Below are positions 50,696-60,959 of a DNA stretch of 64,000 bases, in pieces (within the stretch, counting starts at the first letter, position 1; each line of letters opens with the position of its first letter). Made by a program: the position numbers and the translations under genes. The notes beneath the pieces are model-generated. The model had not been told where the DNA came from, ran no database searches, and saw nothing but the letters and a program-made list of their open reading frames with translations. Source of the DNA: Paramoeba atlantica (Eukaryota; Discosea); assembly GCA_977017575.1 (NCBI GenBank), contig CDRNVI010000054.1:496001-560000 (forward strand), given 5' to 3'.

Positions 50696-50798
50696 TCGAA
50701 TGGAAGTTTTTAAATGATGACTTGTTATGACCATATCATTCGTACAATACACGTAAGGAATTATCTGTCAACATTCACAAATTTTCAGCTCCTTCGAA

Positions 50799-51575
50799 AT
50801 GAACACAACAACCCAATCTCGAGTTGGCAAAGTAAGCAAAGCGAGCTTCCCCCATGAATATCATTTAAGCCGATTAGTCGAAAAAGTTGAAAATCGGTTA
50901 TCTAGCTGGGCTGAGTCCAATCAGGCACGCTACTGGAGTGGCATTGGATCTGTGCCTCCTAATAAAGTCAACTCAATTCGTTGGGATCACCGCGATCTAC
51001 GCGGCACCTTAAACTGGGCATTTCTTCCTCCTACGACCACTCAATTCGATGTAACGAATAATGCGCTCTCTGGTACGGTCTCGTTTGAACAAATTCCCTC
51101 TACGCTTCAGTCACTGAATCTGAGTGAAAATAAATTTTCAGGTGTCCTCATGTTTGAGCACCTTCCTCCTGGGCTTGTGACGTTAGACCTGCGAGAGAAT
51201 AAGTTTGAAGGTGAAATAGAGATGAGCACATTGCCACGTAGTTTGTGTCAACTAATTTTGACGAGGAATTACTTTATCGGTCCTGTCGATTTGGCATCCA
51301 TGCCGCGTGGAATGCTTGATCTTCTCTTAAATAGCAACGCTTTCTTGGGTACGCCTGATTTGGGAAACCTTCCTACAAATCTGCGTCACCTTCGACTTGA
51401 TGAAAATCAGTTTTCTGGCGTGCTCCAATTTAACTTCCTCCCTCCGTCGTTGCGTATACTAACGCTACAATACAACCATGACCTCGGAGGAACCATTGAA
51501 AAGGGTAACATGGCTGCAATTCCAACCCAGTTCGTGTACGACAATACAAAAATTGTTTGCAAGTCGTATTTTTAG
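50799..51575 (+). CDS. LRR protein 11, cap cysteines lost
   Basis: A 258-residue protein: MNTTTQSRVGKVSKASFPHE, an amphipathic stretch, then, where relatives have CEWxGVxC, the sequence ARYWSGIGSVPP with no Cys. Next LRGTLNWAFLP and about seven well-kept LRR units (LPPGLVTLDLRENKFEGEIE, LPRSLCQLILTRNYFIGPVD, LPTNLRHLRLDENQFSGVLQ). It ends VCKSYF. Loss of the cap disulphide pair argues for a cytosolic or altered protein. The ATG lies 11 bases after 'cacaaattttcag'. Confidence 0.8.
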   Translation: MNTTTQSRVGKVSKASFPHEYHLSRLVEKVENRLSSWAESNQARYWSGIGSVPPNKVNSIRWDHRDLRGTLNWAFLPPTTTQFDVTNNALSGTVSFEQIPSTLQSLNLSENKFSGVLMFEHLPPGLVTLDLRENKFEGEIEMSTLPRSLCQLILTRNYFIGPVDLASMPRGMLDLLLNSNAFLGTPDLGNLPTNLRHLRLDENQFSGVLQFNFLPPSLRILTLQYNHDLGGTIEKGNMAAIPTQFVYDNTKIVCKSYF

Positions 51576-51624
51576 ACTACAATGAAAGCTGTACTGTAAG
51601 ATACGATTAAACCATTCCAAAAAA

Positions 51625-52040
51625 GGTCAATTTTTCGGTCTAAAGGGACTTTTTTCCCCAAAAAACTTTTAGCTTCGTACTTCACTTAATAAAATATACC
51701 AAACAAGAAAATGTATTAGCTCTATCTTGGTTCTGAGCCTGGACAATAATTTCGAATTCCTTAAACAGCGGATTACAAGAACTCTTTAATTCACATCGTA
51801 CGGTACAGGCTTCTATCATCACGTCATCCAAGGTTCCCAACTACAAAAAGTGATACTGTCATACATTTTACAGCCTGTGCAAAGAAAAAACATAGAGAGG
51901 AGTCGTGTACGTAACAAAAATACGATGCTTAATCACTCGTTTGGATAATACTGAAATTTTGTTTGAGAAACCACCGAGAAAAAAATTCAAGTTTTTTTCT
52001 GGGGAAAAAAGTCCCCTTTCACCAATTTTTCTTCAAAGGT
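51625..52040. repeat. Inverted repeat with about 50-bp arms
   Basis: 'aaagggacttttttccccaa' at the left and its complement 'ggggaaaaaagtccccttt' near 52004, with 'aggtcaattttt' and its counterpart extending the arms. The right end runs into a partial CCAGGAAGAGAGACTTGG motif like that of the AGTAAGAG MITEs. No gene in 51576-52428. Confidence 0.55.
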
Positions 52041-52464
52041 CAATATTCCCCCCCACCCCCCCTTCCAGGAAGAGAGACTTGGCTATTTTGATCCAAAACC
52101 TGTTCTCTTCCTATCAGGTGATCTAAATTAGTATAAAGGATCTAGACCTTTCTGTGGTATTTTATAGTATTCCACATTCCAAGATTTGTTCCTCTACCCT
52201 CGCGTCGAATTCGACTAATTCTGTTACGCGTATGATCCCCGTTTCCTCAGGTCACTTTAGAGGTTTATTTCTCCATGTACGAACAACACTGTTTCATATA
52301 TATAATATTTAGGGCGTAACTGTTTATTTACGCCCATGTTTTGTCGAAAAAAATGGTCATTTTTTGCGTCGCAATCCATCAAAGATTTCAAATTTACGTT
52401 CCTTTCGAAATTACTATTTTCCTTTTAAATAACCTCATTCTTTCCCTCATGGCCCTTCGTACGA

Positions 52465-53079
52465 AGCGCTGACGTTTCCCAAAGTCGTCTTGGCCGCGTT
52501 AGTGCCGCCCTACCTCAGGAATACACCCTCGTTGAGTTTTTGAAAAACATTCGGTCCGAACCTGTCGCGAACTTCAACACACTTTGGACCCCTGCGTGCC
52601 AGTGGTACGAAGTCGAATGTGACGAGCACGGAATAGTGGTCGGGGTCTTCTGGTCTTGTTTTGGACACAAAGCTTTCGCCCAGGCATTCACACTCCGTGG
52701 TATTCCGCGATGGGAGCATCTCCCCGGGACGCTCATCTCCTTGCTTTTGTACAACAACGCACCTGAGGGCACGGTGCCCTTCCAAAGCCTTCCTGCAGGT
52801 TTACTCCAGCTGGAACTCTCGACGAACTGGTTTTTCGGCATACTCGATTTCTCCACCTTACCGCGGGACCTCAGGGCGGTGGGGCTCTCACATAACCAGT
52901 TTAACAAAGCGGTTCGGTTTGAGTCGCTGCCGCCAGGGTTAGAACAACTGAACCTGGGTTCGAACCCCCGATTGTGCGGCGTGTACGCCTCAAGGCATCT
53001 CCCCGCCTCGCTGGTCGGGGGTCAATTCTCCGTTGAACACACACAGATTACCCAACAAGGTCGGTGTTGTGTAATGTAG
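52465..53079 (+). CDS. LRR protein 12 with CaaX end (CCVM), start unclear
   Basis: The frame reads RSADVSQSRLGRVSAALPQEYTLVEFLKNI, cap CQWYEVEC (Glu for Gly), LRGIPRWEHLP, LRR units (LPAGLLQLELSTNWFFGILD, LPRDLRAVGLSHNQF, LPPGLEQLNLGSNPRLCG) and tail TQQGRCCVM. CCVM is a CaaX-type end. The family ATG position reads CCC here. A nearby ATG at 52449 is one base out of frame, so the start is frameshifted, non-ATG or on another exon. The coding part from 52465 is otherwise intact. Confidence 0.65.
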   Translation, partial: SADVSQSRLGRVSAALPQEYTLVEFLKNIRSEPVANFNTLWTPACQWYEVECDEHGIVVGVFWSCFGHKAFAQAFTLRGIPRWEHLPGTLISLLLYNNAPEGTVPFQSLPAGLLQLELSTNWFFGILDFSTLPRDLRAVGLSHNQFNKAVRFESLPPGLEQLNLGSNPRLCGVYASRHLPASLVGGQFSVEHTQITQQGRCCVM

Positions 53080-54002
53080 TTAAATAGCACAGTGAAATTC
53101 ACACAAATGGTTTTTCGAATCCCTGCAACGTCATCAAGGTTAATCTATCTTTACAGCTGAATGACGCAACGTAAACCCCCTCCCCGTTTAATATACGTAA
53201 AGGGGGGGTTCGTCTATTATTAACAACCATATATTATTAACAATGGTATGTGGAGTTACATGTTGAGCTTTTCCTTTCACACTGACCATGTGTTGAACCT
53301 CTTTTGCTTCCGGATTTACATCATAATTTGCTTCAAGTCTTCGTTGTTCCACAGATAATTCTGCAAACACATGGACTTTTTACTACTGGAGAACGGTAAA
53401 ATCATTTTGTCTCTCTAGCGTGGAAAATTGGGTGATTTCATTAGAACTTTTACAACCACTGCCTTTGGATTACGCTCCCTCTTCATTCATCGAATGGACA
53501 GATCCAGAGTTCGAAGGACTAGAATCTCTTTTACCCTCCCGGTGAATTCCAAGAAAAAAATCTAATCCGCATTGCACCACCAGTTGAAGATTTAACCTCG
53601 TCCAAGGAAGTATTTTTCTTATGTTTGGAAGCTAAATGCATTGAACGCCTTCTTGAATCTACTTCAATATCACGGGGCATATCACATGGCGTTGCACTGT
53701 GCTTGGAAACATTCATGGCCACTTTTAGCTAAAAGTGATCCTGTTGAAGGAGCGGGATCGGAGGATGTACTACTTTTCTGATTTTTCGAAGACAAATGCC
53801 GTGATAGCCTTCTTGAATCTACCGAAACACCGCACACGTGAAGTGTATAAAATCTCCTTTGACTAAGAAACAGCTGACACCACTTTTGGAAATAATACGT
53901 TTCAGACGTCGAGCTTTCAATCGAAGCATAATCAAAATTAAGATGTTGGTATTGAACTGAACTATTGGTATAAAACTAAACTATAAAACTAAACTTTCGG
54001 CG

Positions 54003-54065
54003 GGCGTAGTTGGCAGACAGTGGGCCTTGCAACCTGCAGGTTGGGGGTTCGATTCCCGCTGTCGA
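54003..54065 (+). repeat. tRNA-like pol III sequence, probable SINE head
   Basis: Contains an A-box-like 'tagttggcagacagtgg' and a B-box-like 'ggttcgattcc' 25 bases further on. The ends of the would-be acceptor stem do not pair and the anticodon arm is irregular (it contains the palindrome CAACCTGCAGGTTG), so it is not a working tRNA. The GC-richer sequence to about 54250 may be the body of a SINE. The rest of 53080-54775 shows no gene. Confidence 0.45.
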
Positions 54066-54775
54066 CAAAACTTGCAACCTGGCGGCCTCAATACGAAGGG
54101 AAGGCGATCAGGAGTGCCTTCAAGGCCCACATCCAAACCCCGCTCCCCTGGAGGACCGACTCGGAACCGCCAAGCTGAACCAGGCTCTAGCGCAGCCGCT
54201 GAATTTTCGAGCTGCTTACGCAAAAAATGTAGCCTCGAAAACGGTCTTATAAATTTTTTCCCCAATTACAGTTGCCCGTCCTCTACGCAGTATATTTATC
54301 ATACGGAGAATCTGCAGAGCTTTATTAAAGGGAGTACCAGAAAATGTTTTCTTTATCCGCGCACACAACTCGTTTAATTCTTTTTAAGCAACGTTTGAAT
54401 TAGGGTCATGCACCCAGTTTATATCATCGCGGTGTTGAAAAATTATGAAACTTCCTAGCAGCGCGCTTTGAATCATACTTTGCCGGGCATGCCTCTAAGA
54501 GGCTGTTATTCACCTCAACAAGAGAGTTCAGGGCCCGAGCTGAGCTGTGGAACCAAAACTATGTTATTATTGATATCATACATGCCACCTACCCCCAGAT
54601 TGGATATTGATAATCTTTTGTTGGTTTATTTTTTTGATCATTTGTTTATGGATGATCATTTGGCAATTTTTCTATTTTAGTCTCTTCGTTTTATTGTAAA
54701 ATAAAGTGGATTCGCAAAAAAAACTTTCTTTTGCTTCGTTACACTTTCTTGTCTCCCCCAAGATAGTTGGGAACG

Positions 54776-55606
54776 ATGTTGAGTCCTTTTTTATGTTTCA
54801 CGATCGACCCTTCACCCGTACTTCCTAGCAAAGTCCGGGGCGCCCACCTTCCCCAGGAATACGCACTTGCGCGTCTTATACAGGACATTGAACCCCCTCA
54901 CGCCTCGTGGAGCACATCTACTCCGGCCTGTGAGTGGAAAGGTGTGTCTTGCGACAAGCAGAAACGAATTACTAAACTTCACTGGTATAGCGGTGCCACA
55001 AAACTAATATCAAGGGTAGAGATGGAACAGCGATTCCTAGGGTCCCTTCGGTGGGTTTGGATACCTGAAAGTCTTTTGTTTTGTAGTGTCGCGTACAATC
55101 GTTTGAGTGGGACTGTACCAACGGATGCGCTTCCTCCTCGCCTCACGTACTTGTTTCTGAACCAGAACAAGTTTACAGGAGAATTAGACTTGGCGCATTT
55201 GCCACAAGGACTAAAAGAACTGAACGTTTCGAACAATTTTTTTGAAGGTACACCTGACATGACTAGACTGCCTCATAGCTTGCTGCAGTTGGATATTTCT
55301 ACGAATCTTCTCTCGGGTAATGTTGAACTTAAGTTCTTACCGCAGACGATGAAAATTATCAAGTTATCGGCCAATAAATTTACAGGACCCCTTTCCTTGC
55401 AACACTTGCCGCCCTGCCTTACGGTGCTCTCCCTCGGTGAAAATGCATTTGCCGGCCCCTTGCTGCTTCGTAATCTTCCTCAGGGATTGAGCATGCTCGA
55501 TGTCTCTTGTAACACCGAACTGACGGGCCATTTCGTGCGCTCTGAGTTACCCGGGTCGCTATGGACGTTCAGTATTTGGAATACTGAAATAGAAGTAAAA
55601 TTTTAA
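54776..55606 (+). CDS. LRR protein 13
   Basis: A 276-residue protein. A short hydrophobic head (MLSPFLCFTIDPSPV), then SKVRGAHLPQEYALARLIQDI, cap CEWKGVSC, LGSLRWVWIP, and about eight LRR units, among them LPQGLKELNVSNNFFEGTPD, LPHSLLQLDISTNLLSGNVE and LPPCLTVLSLGENAFAGPLL. End TEIEVKF, no CaaX box. It shares the SKVRGA(H/T)LPQEYxLAR block with LRR 16. ATG at 54776 is the first in frame. Confidence 0.8.
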   Translation: MLSPFLCFTIDPSPVLPSKVRGAHLPQEYALARLIQDIEPPHASWSTSTPACEWKGVSCDKQKRITKLHWYSGATKLISRVEMEQRFLGSLRWVWIPESLLFCSVAYNRLSGTVPTDALPPRLTYLFLNQNKFTGELDLAHLPQGLKELNVSNNFFEGTPDMTRLPHSLLQLDISTNLLSGNVELKFLPQTMKIIKLSANKFTGPLSLQHLPPCLTVLSLGENAFAGPLLLRNLPQGLSMLDVSCNTELTGHFVRSELPGSLWTFSIWNTEIEVKF

Positions 55607-55826
55607 TAGCACCTAGATTACCGCATAGGAGAGTCGGTAAAACTGCTTTTCTGAAAGTCGGATGCGGGCTCGTGTGACCTCCAGTTACTGCCAAGATTCC
55701 GGGTACTGATGACAGTTACAGGGAAAGCCACTATTCTGAGAATTGTTAGTTGAACGTTGACACAATAATCTGTTTTGCTCATAGTTTCTGTACCTTAATA
55801 CATTTTACTGGCTCATCTTTTTTCTC

Positions 55827-55869
55827 CCGGAAACGGGCATACTTTTACTATTTTAATGCCCGCTTCCGG
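55827..55869. other. Hairpin in GC-rich intergenic block
   Basis: CCGGAAACGGGCAT pairs with ATGCCCGCTTCCGG with one mismatch around an AT loop. Downstream, TCGGAACacgGTTCCGA near 55960 is another perfect hairpin. The block to 56060 is GC-rich and structured, possibly a retroelement end. 56061-56671 has nothing recognisable. Confidence 0.5.
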
Positions 55870-56671
55870 ATGGCGTTAGGGAGGGAACTGTCCCTCTTGT
55901 TATAAAGTAGTGGTGCGCCTCCCTTCCATCATCTCCCACCACCCCGATCGGAACACGGTTCCGAGTCCCCATGCGCTGAGGGATCCTTCTACGGGAGCAC
56001 GCCGCCTGCCTTCCCACTAACGCGACACCGGTGCTGCGCGCATGAGGCTTTTTCCATATACCGGAAGTCTCTCACACGGCGAGTAAACACAGTATACAGT
56101 ATGTGTGTTCTAGAGGATGTTCTATGCACCTCTCTTGCTCACCAGGCGTGGCGGATTCTGTGGGACCCTGATGCCCATGATGCATCATGAACCATGACTC
56201 CATTAGCCAGAATGCATCCATGGCCCTGACTATGTTGTATCATGAACCATTGAAGTCATCAATATTTAAATATTTTATGTACATTCCATCATTCTTTGAT
56301 CATCTTTCCAGTGTTATCAACCACTACTTACCAAGAATATACCAAGAACGGATTTACTGGAAGCGTGCGTTAGTAATTCGAATGTACTTATATGTTATAT
56401 GTGAATTAAGTTATAGTGGAAACTATATTATTAGAGGAACATATGCAAAACGAAAACAATTTGGGCGGGACGTGCGACGCGAAACTTTGGATATCCCAGT
56501 CCTAAGTTATAGGATGTGTGGAGGCAGGGGGGTGAAAAGATATGCTGAGTAAATAGGGGTCCAATGTTTCGATATGGATTTGTTATGAGGGTTGAGGAAT
56601 GCACGGGTGTTATTAAATAGGTAACATTATATAGATTGAGTAAACATGTTTTCTATATACTGTTACATTAC

Positions 56672-57355
56672 ATGAGAATTACAAAAGAAATAGATTACGT
56701 ACAACGCAAGTGTATTCTTGAGTTTTTGGTTCTTTTCATGTCATTCTACTCCACGGCTTCTACGCGCGCATCTGACGAAACAACTCTTTCCGGTTCTCGG
56801 ACAGGAAAGGTCAAAGGGAATGCCTTACCCTTAGAGTATGACTTGGTGAGATTCATAGACAATGTTGAAAATCAGCACAACTCGTGGAATACGCACACTC
56901 CAGCGTGTGAGTGGGAGGGTAACAATTGTGAGGAAGACGGCACCTTATGGCGTCTCTTTTGGTGTGTGCGTAAGTTACGTGGTACACCCACTTGGGAGTA
57001 TGTGCCGACAACCTTAACTCAACTCCTGATGCGTGCGAACAATCTTTCTGGTGAACTCCCGCTTGAGCTTTTTCCCTCCCCTTTGCGAGTAGTTTTGCTT
57101 AATCAAAACAATTTTAGTGGAGAGCTTAATTTTCTACACCTACCAACTTCAATTCAAGTTCTAGACTTAGACTACAACGAATTCGAAAACATTATCCATT
57201 TTTTCTCACTTCCTCAGTCACTACGTAGTGTGGGGCTAGCGAACAATCCTGAGTTACGGGGAACGTTGGATGCGGAATCGTTATCGAAGTCCATGCGCTA
57301 CAATGTTGAATCCACACGCATCATTGTAAAGAATGGTCCGATGATTCGCGAGTAA
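56672..57355 (+). CDS. LRR protein 14 with signal peptide-like head
   Basis: A 227-residue protein. The head holds ILEFLVLFMSFYSTAST, a clear hydrophobic core with a small-residue end, so secretion or membrane insertion is plausible. Next GKVKGNALPLEYDLVRFIDNV, cap CEWEGNNC, LRGTPTWEYVP, and LRR units (LTQLLMRANNLSGELPLELF, LLNQNNFSGELNFLHLP, LPQSLRSVGLANNPELRG). End NGPMIRE, no CaaX box. ATG at 56672 is the first true ATG in frame. Confidence 0.8.
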   Translation: MRITKEIDYVQRKCILEFLVLFMSFYSTASTRASDETTLSGSRTGKVKGNALPLEYDLVRFIDNVENQHNSWNTHTPACEWEGNNCEEDGTLWRLFWCVRKLRGTPTWEYVPTTLTQLLMRANNLSGELPLELFPSPLRVVLLNQNNFSGELNFLHLPTSIQVLDLDYNEFENIIHFFSLPQSLRSVGLANNPELRGTLDAESLSKSMRYNVESTRIIVKNGPMIRE

Positions 57356-57385
57356 TCGTAATAACATAACATCGGTTACGACGAA

Positions 57386-57440
57386 TACTGTTTATTATAA
57401 ACAGTACAAAGCACCGGTATAAATTATACCGGTGCTTTGT
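57386..57440. terminator. Adjacent palindromes after LRR 14
   Basis: TACTGTTTATTATAAACAGTA, then ACAAAGCACCGGTATA paired with TATACCGGTGCTTTGT around AAT. They begin 31 bp after the stop codon. They could act in 3' end formation or be a tiny palindromic element; the role is a guess. Confidence 0.35.
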
Positions 57441-57863
57441 TCGTTTTTTGGATATGTAGTATCTTCGATGATTTCGGTCATCGAACGGTTCATGTCATTG
57501 AACGGTTTTACAGGTGATTTCGAAAAATTAAAATTCAAACAAAAAATTGAAAATACTAACATCAAACTATTTTCTCGGCCAGTGTACCACAACTGACTTC
57601 AGAAGACTGTATCGGGAGGAGGAGGAACAAGGCAAAATGCAGAAACGTTTTTGAGGATGACGATTTCCTTGTATGAAATGCTAGGATCTGCTTCGGAAGT
57701 ACGGGAGTGAGAGGAGGCGATCCGGTAGAGTATGTTTTTGCTGGTTGCACGCATGCAACGTGAATACCGCAGCCAGTTCATCAAGCTTGCCGTGGTCCAT
57801 CGGACTATGCGGGTTCCTCTCCTCGATTCCAGATCACGTAGCTTCCGAAGATCGCACTTCGCA

Positions 57864-58140
57864 TTATTTGTTGTAGACAAGATGATGTGGCTTCTTCATC
57901 CCCGTCGAATTGTGGACGAGTTGAGATGCCGTTGTGTTGGGCATTCCTCTCGCACCAATCTCAAATGCGATAGAGTGACATGGGTCATTGTCCGGGCGAT
58001 GCTTGTATAACAGTTCGTTGCGCTTACCGCTTTTACGATGATGATCCCCCATAAGGTTCTCCTCCCACGGTGCGGTAAGCTCTATAATATGCTGACAAAC
58101 ATTTCTTAGTTTAACCTAGCCGTCGGGTCGCAATAATGAG
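57864..58140 (-). pseudogene. Type A endonuclease remnant
   Basis: In the minus-strand frame: LRPDG, a stop, VKLRN, HIIEL, TAPWEEN, then RKSGKRNELLYKH and SIAFEIGARGMP. Each block matches the nuclease end of the type A elements (LRPDGWIKLRNG, IIELTVPWEEN, AFEIGARGLP). A stop replaces the Trp and small deletions are present. Confidence 0.65.
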
Positions 58141-58260
58141 GGAGTTGCTATGCCCTGTCCATGGTATCATGTTCAGGGGAACAGCAACTCCCCATTACCT
58201 CGGCGTAGTAAACACGCCTTGGCTTGCCTGGCACTACGATTGCCGAAAAAAATATATTTT
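58132..58260 (+). repeat. Element E, 3' part
   Basis: From 'aatgagggagttgctatgcc' to 'cactacgattgccgaaaaaa'. Its reverse complement is at 59775-59900. An A run follows 'gattgccg' in both, as expected for a retroposed 3' end. Confidence 0.75.
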
Positions 58261-58610
58261 CGGTTCATTTCGCAGCCCAGTCGCTTCCCACTTAAGGGGC
58301 CCGCTCCCACAACCGAGTAATCTCCCCGGCAGCACGGTTTTACTCATGCGTCGAGAAGGCTGGGGTGTGAGACCAGGGTGCATTTATAGAAAATTTTCGG
58401 AAGAAGAAATACGAAGGAAATTTTACTGCATAATGGAGTAGAAAACTTTGAGTGCAATAGAACAAAGGGTTGGCGTAAACCTTTGGTTAACGTTTTTTCT
58501 TTTGGGGGGGATTTACTTTCTTTGCCATTCCTCATGCTATCCACTCATAAATTTTACTAATTACTCTAGATTCGTGTGTTTGTTTCCTCCAGTTACGCTT
58601 TCTATAATTC

Positions 58611-59276
58611 TTACATAGGGTCTACATGTACATCGCCAGTTCTTAGAGCTGAGTTCAGGAGTGCTTCTTTTATGTCATAATTATGCCCTTCTCGAGTCAA
58701 CCCGTCTGCTGGGTTTTCTTTAGATTTAATATGGAAAATTCGAAAAGAATGTCCATGTTTCCCTATCTGTTCATCCATTTCCGTGATCTCATTACACATC
58801 GATCTCCTAACTGATGTACGCCCCGATTCTGATGGTATTTCACTCTGGTGAAACCAGTGTCGCATATCAGCGGATAAAAAGTTTACGTTGGGGAAATTCT
58901 CTATTACATGGATAATTTCAGCGATAGCTGGAAAATTCAAGCAAGGAGGGCGATTGCACATCTCATTTAGTGGTGTTCCATCCGCAATACTTCTTGACAA
59001 TTCCTCCCCTTTTGATGCCTCAAAGTAACGTAAATATAAACGTGATGATGATCGAGAGTCGTGTGCCACACGTAGCACCCCGCATTCCACGAGTTCTAAT
59101 AAATGTTGTAACCAAACCCCGGAGGATAGTTTCCTTATTTTCCCGTGAAAAGGGGGACAATTTATCCATTCAATAAAATTTTGGGTACTTTTCAATGCCG
59201 TGCAACATTTGATACCCCATGGTAAACCATGTTTTAGGTGTGTTGATGTAAAGAATCCAAGTTGTTCCTTCAGCAT
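58611..59276 (-). pseudogene. LTR-type retroelement fragment (RT and RNase H)
   Basis: A 221-codon frame. The first part has LNEMCNRPPCLNFPAIAEII and LSADMRHWFHQSEI, like the RT approach to domain A. It then jumps to SFRIFHIKSKENPADGLTRE, the element that closes RNase H in Ty3- and BEL-type polyproteins. The catalytic YxDD region and most of RNase H are missing, so this is an internally deleted remnant. No LTRs were recognised. Confidence 0.6.
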
Positions 59277-59455
59277 TTATGAATCTTCGTTAACAAAGAA
59301 ATCGGGTATAAATGCATCAAGCAAAGCAACCGTTTGCTTTTTTTTTCTAGTTTTCTTTTTTTTTCTCCACCGAATAACACTAACGCGTTCACTATCGTCG
59401 GTCTGAATTTCTGATTCAATATTCCTACTAGGCGAGATATCCTGAAAAGCCGTAT

Positions 59456-59720
59456 TCCGAGCGTCAACCCGAGACGTCCGGTGTGTGCCTCGATACTTCC
59501 GTATGGGGGGATCTATAACGCACCAACAATACTCCCCCCCTTTGTTTTCTCTCCCCCGAACACTCCATATTTTTCAACTTCATATTCGTATTTCGAGCGT
59601 CAACCAGAGACGTCCGGTGTGCCTCGATACTTCCATATGGGGGGATCTATAACGCACCAACAATAGTCCCCCCCTTTGTTTTCTCTCCCCCGAACACTCC
59701 ATATTTTTCAACTTCAAATC
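59456..59720. repeat. Tandem duplication, about 135-bp unit, two copies
   Basis: 'gagcgtcaacccgagacgtc' to 'tatttttcaacttca' occurs at 59456-59590 and again at 59591-59718, with few differences. Confidence 0.85.
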
Positions 59721-59774
59721 TTCTTAGGGGGGAGGACTCCCGTTACCATGCCTCAAGTGAGGATTAAGGAACTA

Positions 59775-59955
59775 AGTTTTTTTTTTCGGCAATCGTAGTG
59801 CCAGGCAAGCCAAGGCGTGTTTACTACGCCGAGATAATGGGGAGTTGCTGTTCCCCTGAACATGATACCATGGACAGGGCATAGCAACCCCCTCATTATC
59901 ACTCCTTCGTAAGCACCATGTTACCGGGACCAAGCCCTAGGTGCCAGGCATGCCA
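59775..59955 (-). repeat. Element E, fullest copy, with poly(A)
   Basis: Read on the minus strand: 'ggtgcctagggcttggtcc', 'ggtaacatggtgcttacga', 'aggagtgataatg', then the part shared with 58132-58260, ending 'gattgccg' and an A run. It is a short retroposed unit of about 180 bp, SINE-like or the 3' end of a longer element. Confidence 0.65.
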
Positions 59956-60050
59956 TACCACGTCACAACTCCCCACCCTCTCCCTTCTGTTTTTATTCTG
60001 TTTTCACTTTATTGTAAAAAAACATGCCGGAGAGGAGGGTGTATAACGCA

Positions 60051-60786
60051 AATGCAACGGCAAGTGAGCCCCGAAGGACACGGAACCCATGGGCCTCCCA
60101 GCACGAATGCTGGGGCGGTGGTACCCCGAAGGGTACGGAGCCCATGGGCCTCGTTACAGAGGAATAAATGCAACGGCAAGTGTGTCCCGAAGGACACGGA
60201 GCCCATGGGCCTCCCAGCACGAATGTTGGGGCGGTGGTACCCCGAAGAGTACGGAGCCCATGGGCCTCGTTACAGAGGATGAATATATAAATGCAACGGC
60301 AAGTGTGTCCCGAAGGACACGGAGCCCATGGGCCTCCCAACACGAATGCTGGGGCGGTGGTACCCCGAAGGGTACGGAGCCCATGGGCCTCGTTACAGAG
60401 GATGAATATATAAATGCAACGGCAAGTGTGTCCCGAAGGACACGGAGCCCATGGGCCTCCCAGCACGAATACTGGGGCGGTGGTACCCCGAAGGGTGCGG
60501 AGCCCATGGGCCTCGTTACAGAGGATGAATATAAATTATATTTATAAATGCAACGGCAAGTGTGTCCCGAAGGACACGGAGCCCATGGGCCTCCCAGCAC
60601 GAATGCTGGGGCGGTGGTACCCCGAAGGGTGCGGAGCCCATGGGCCTCGTTACAGAGGATGAATATATAAATGCAACGGCAAGTGTGCCCCGAAGGACAC
60701 GGAGCCCATGGGCCTCCCAGCACGAATGCTGGGGCGGTGATACCCGAAGGGTACGGAGCCCATGGGCCTCGTTACAGAGGATGAAG
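60051..60786. repeat. Satellite: six units of 116-134 bp with CGAA hairpins
   Basis: Units start at 60051, 60167, 60290, 60413, 60547 and 60670. Each holds three 16-nt hairpins with a 6-bp stem and CGAA loop: GTGTCC/GGACAC, CCAGCA/TGCTGG and GTACCC/GGGTAC. It also has two copies of GGAGCCCATGGGCCTC, whose centre is palindromic, so the unit is itself an old dimer. Spacing varies only in the AT-rich linker. Both strands stay open for long frames, probably by chance of unit length. Confidence 0.95.
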
Positions 60787-60959
60787 TACTGCCAGGCCGG
60801 GACCAAGCGAATTGATGCGTGACATTTTCAGGCGTGTAAGATTGTTTAGGTAAATGGAGCTAAATGTAGTAGTTCTACTGGATACTAGAAACAAGTAGTT
60901 CAATTATATTTAGTTTATAATCGTGCTATAGATGTATTGAAATCTTCACCCTCACACTC

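Noticed and set aside
54003-54075. A functional tRNA gene
   Set aside because: A- and B-box words are present, but the acceptor stem does not pair and the anticodon arm is irregular. A tRNA-derived SINE is likelier.
55620-56060. A 5S rRNA or snRNA in the GC-rich structured block
   Set aside because: Hairpins are present, but no conserved internal promoter or family core sequence was recognised.
60051-60786. Hammerhead or other self-cleaving ribozyme in the satellite
   Set aside because: The CGAA loops are suggestive, but I found no CTGATGA core and no GAAA partner in the unit.
59993-60806. Long reading frames on both strands over the satellite
   Set aside because: They follow from a stop-free repeat of roughly 120 bp. 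Frames change between units and no protein family fits.
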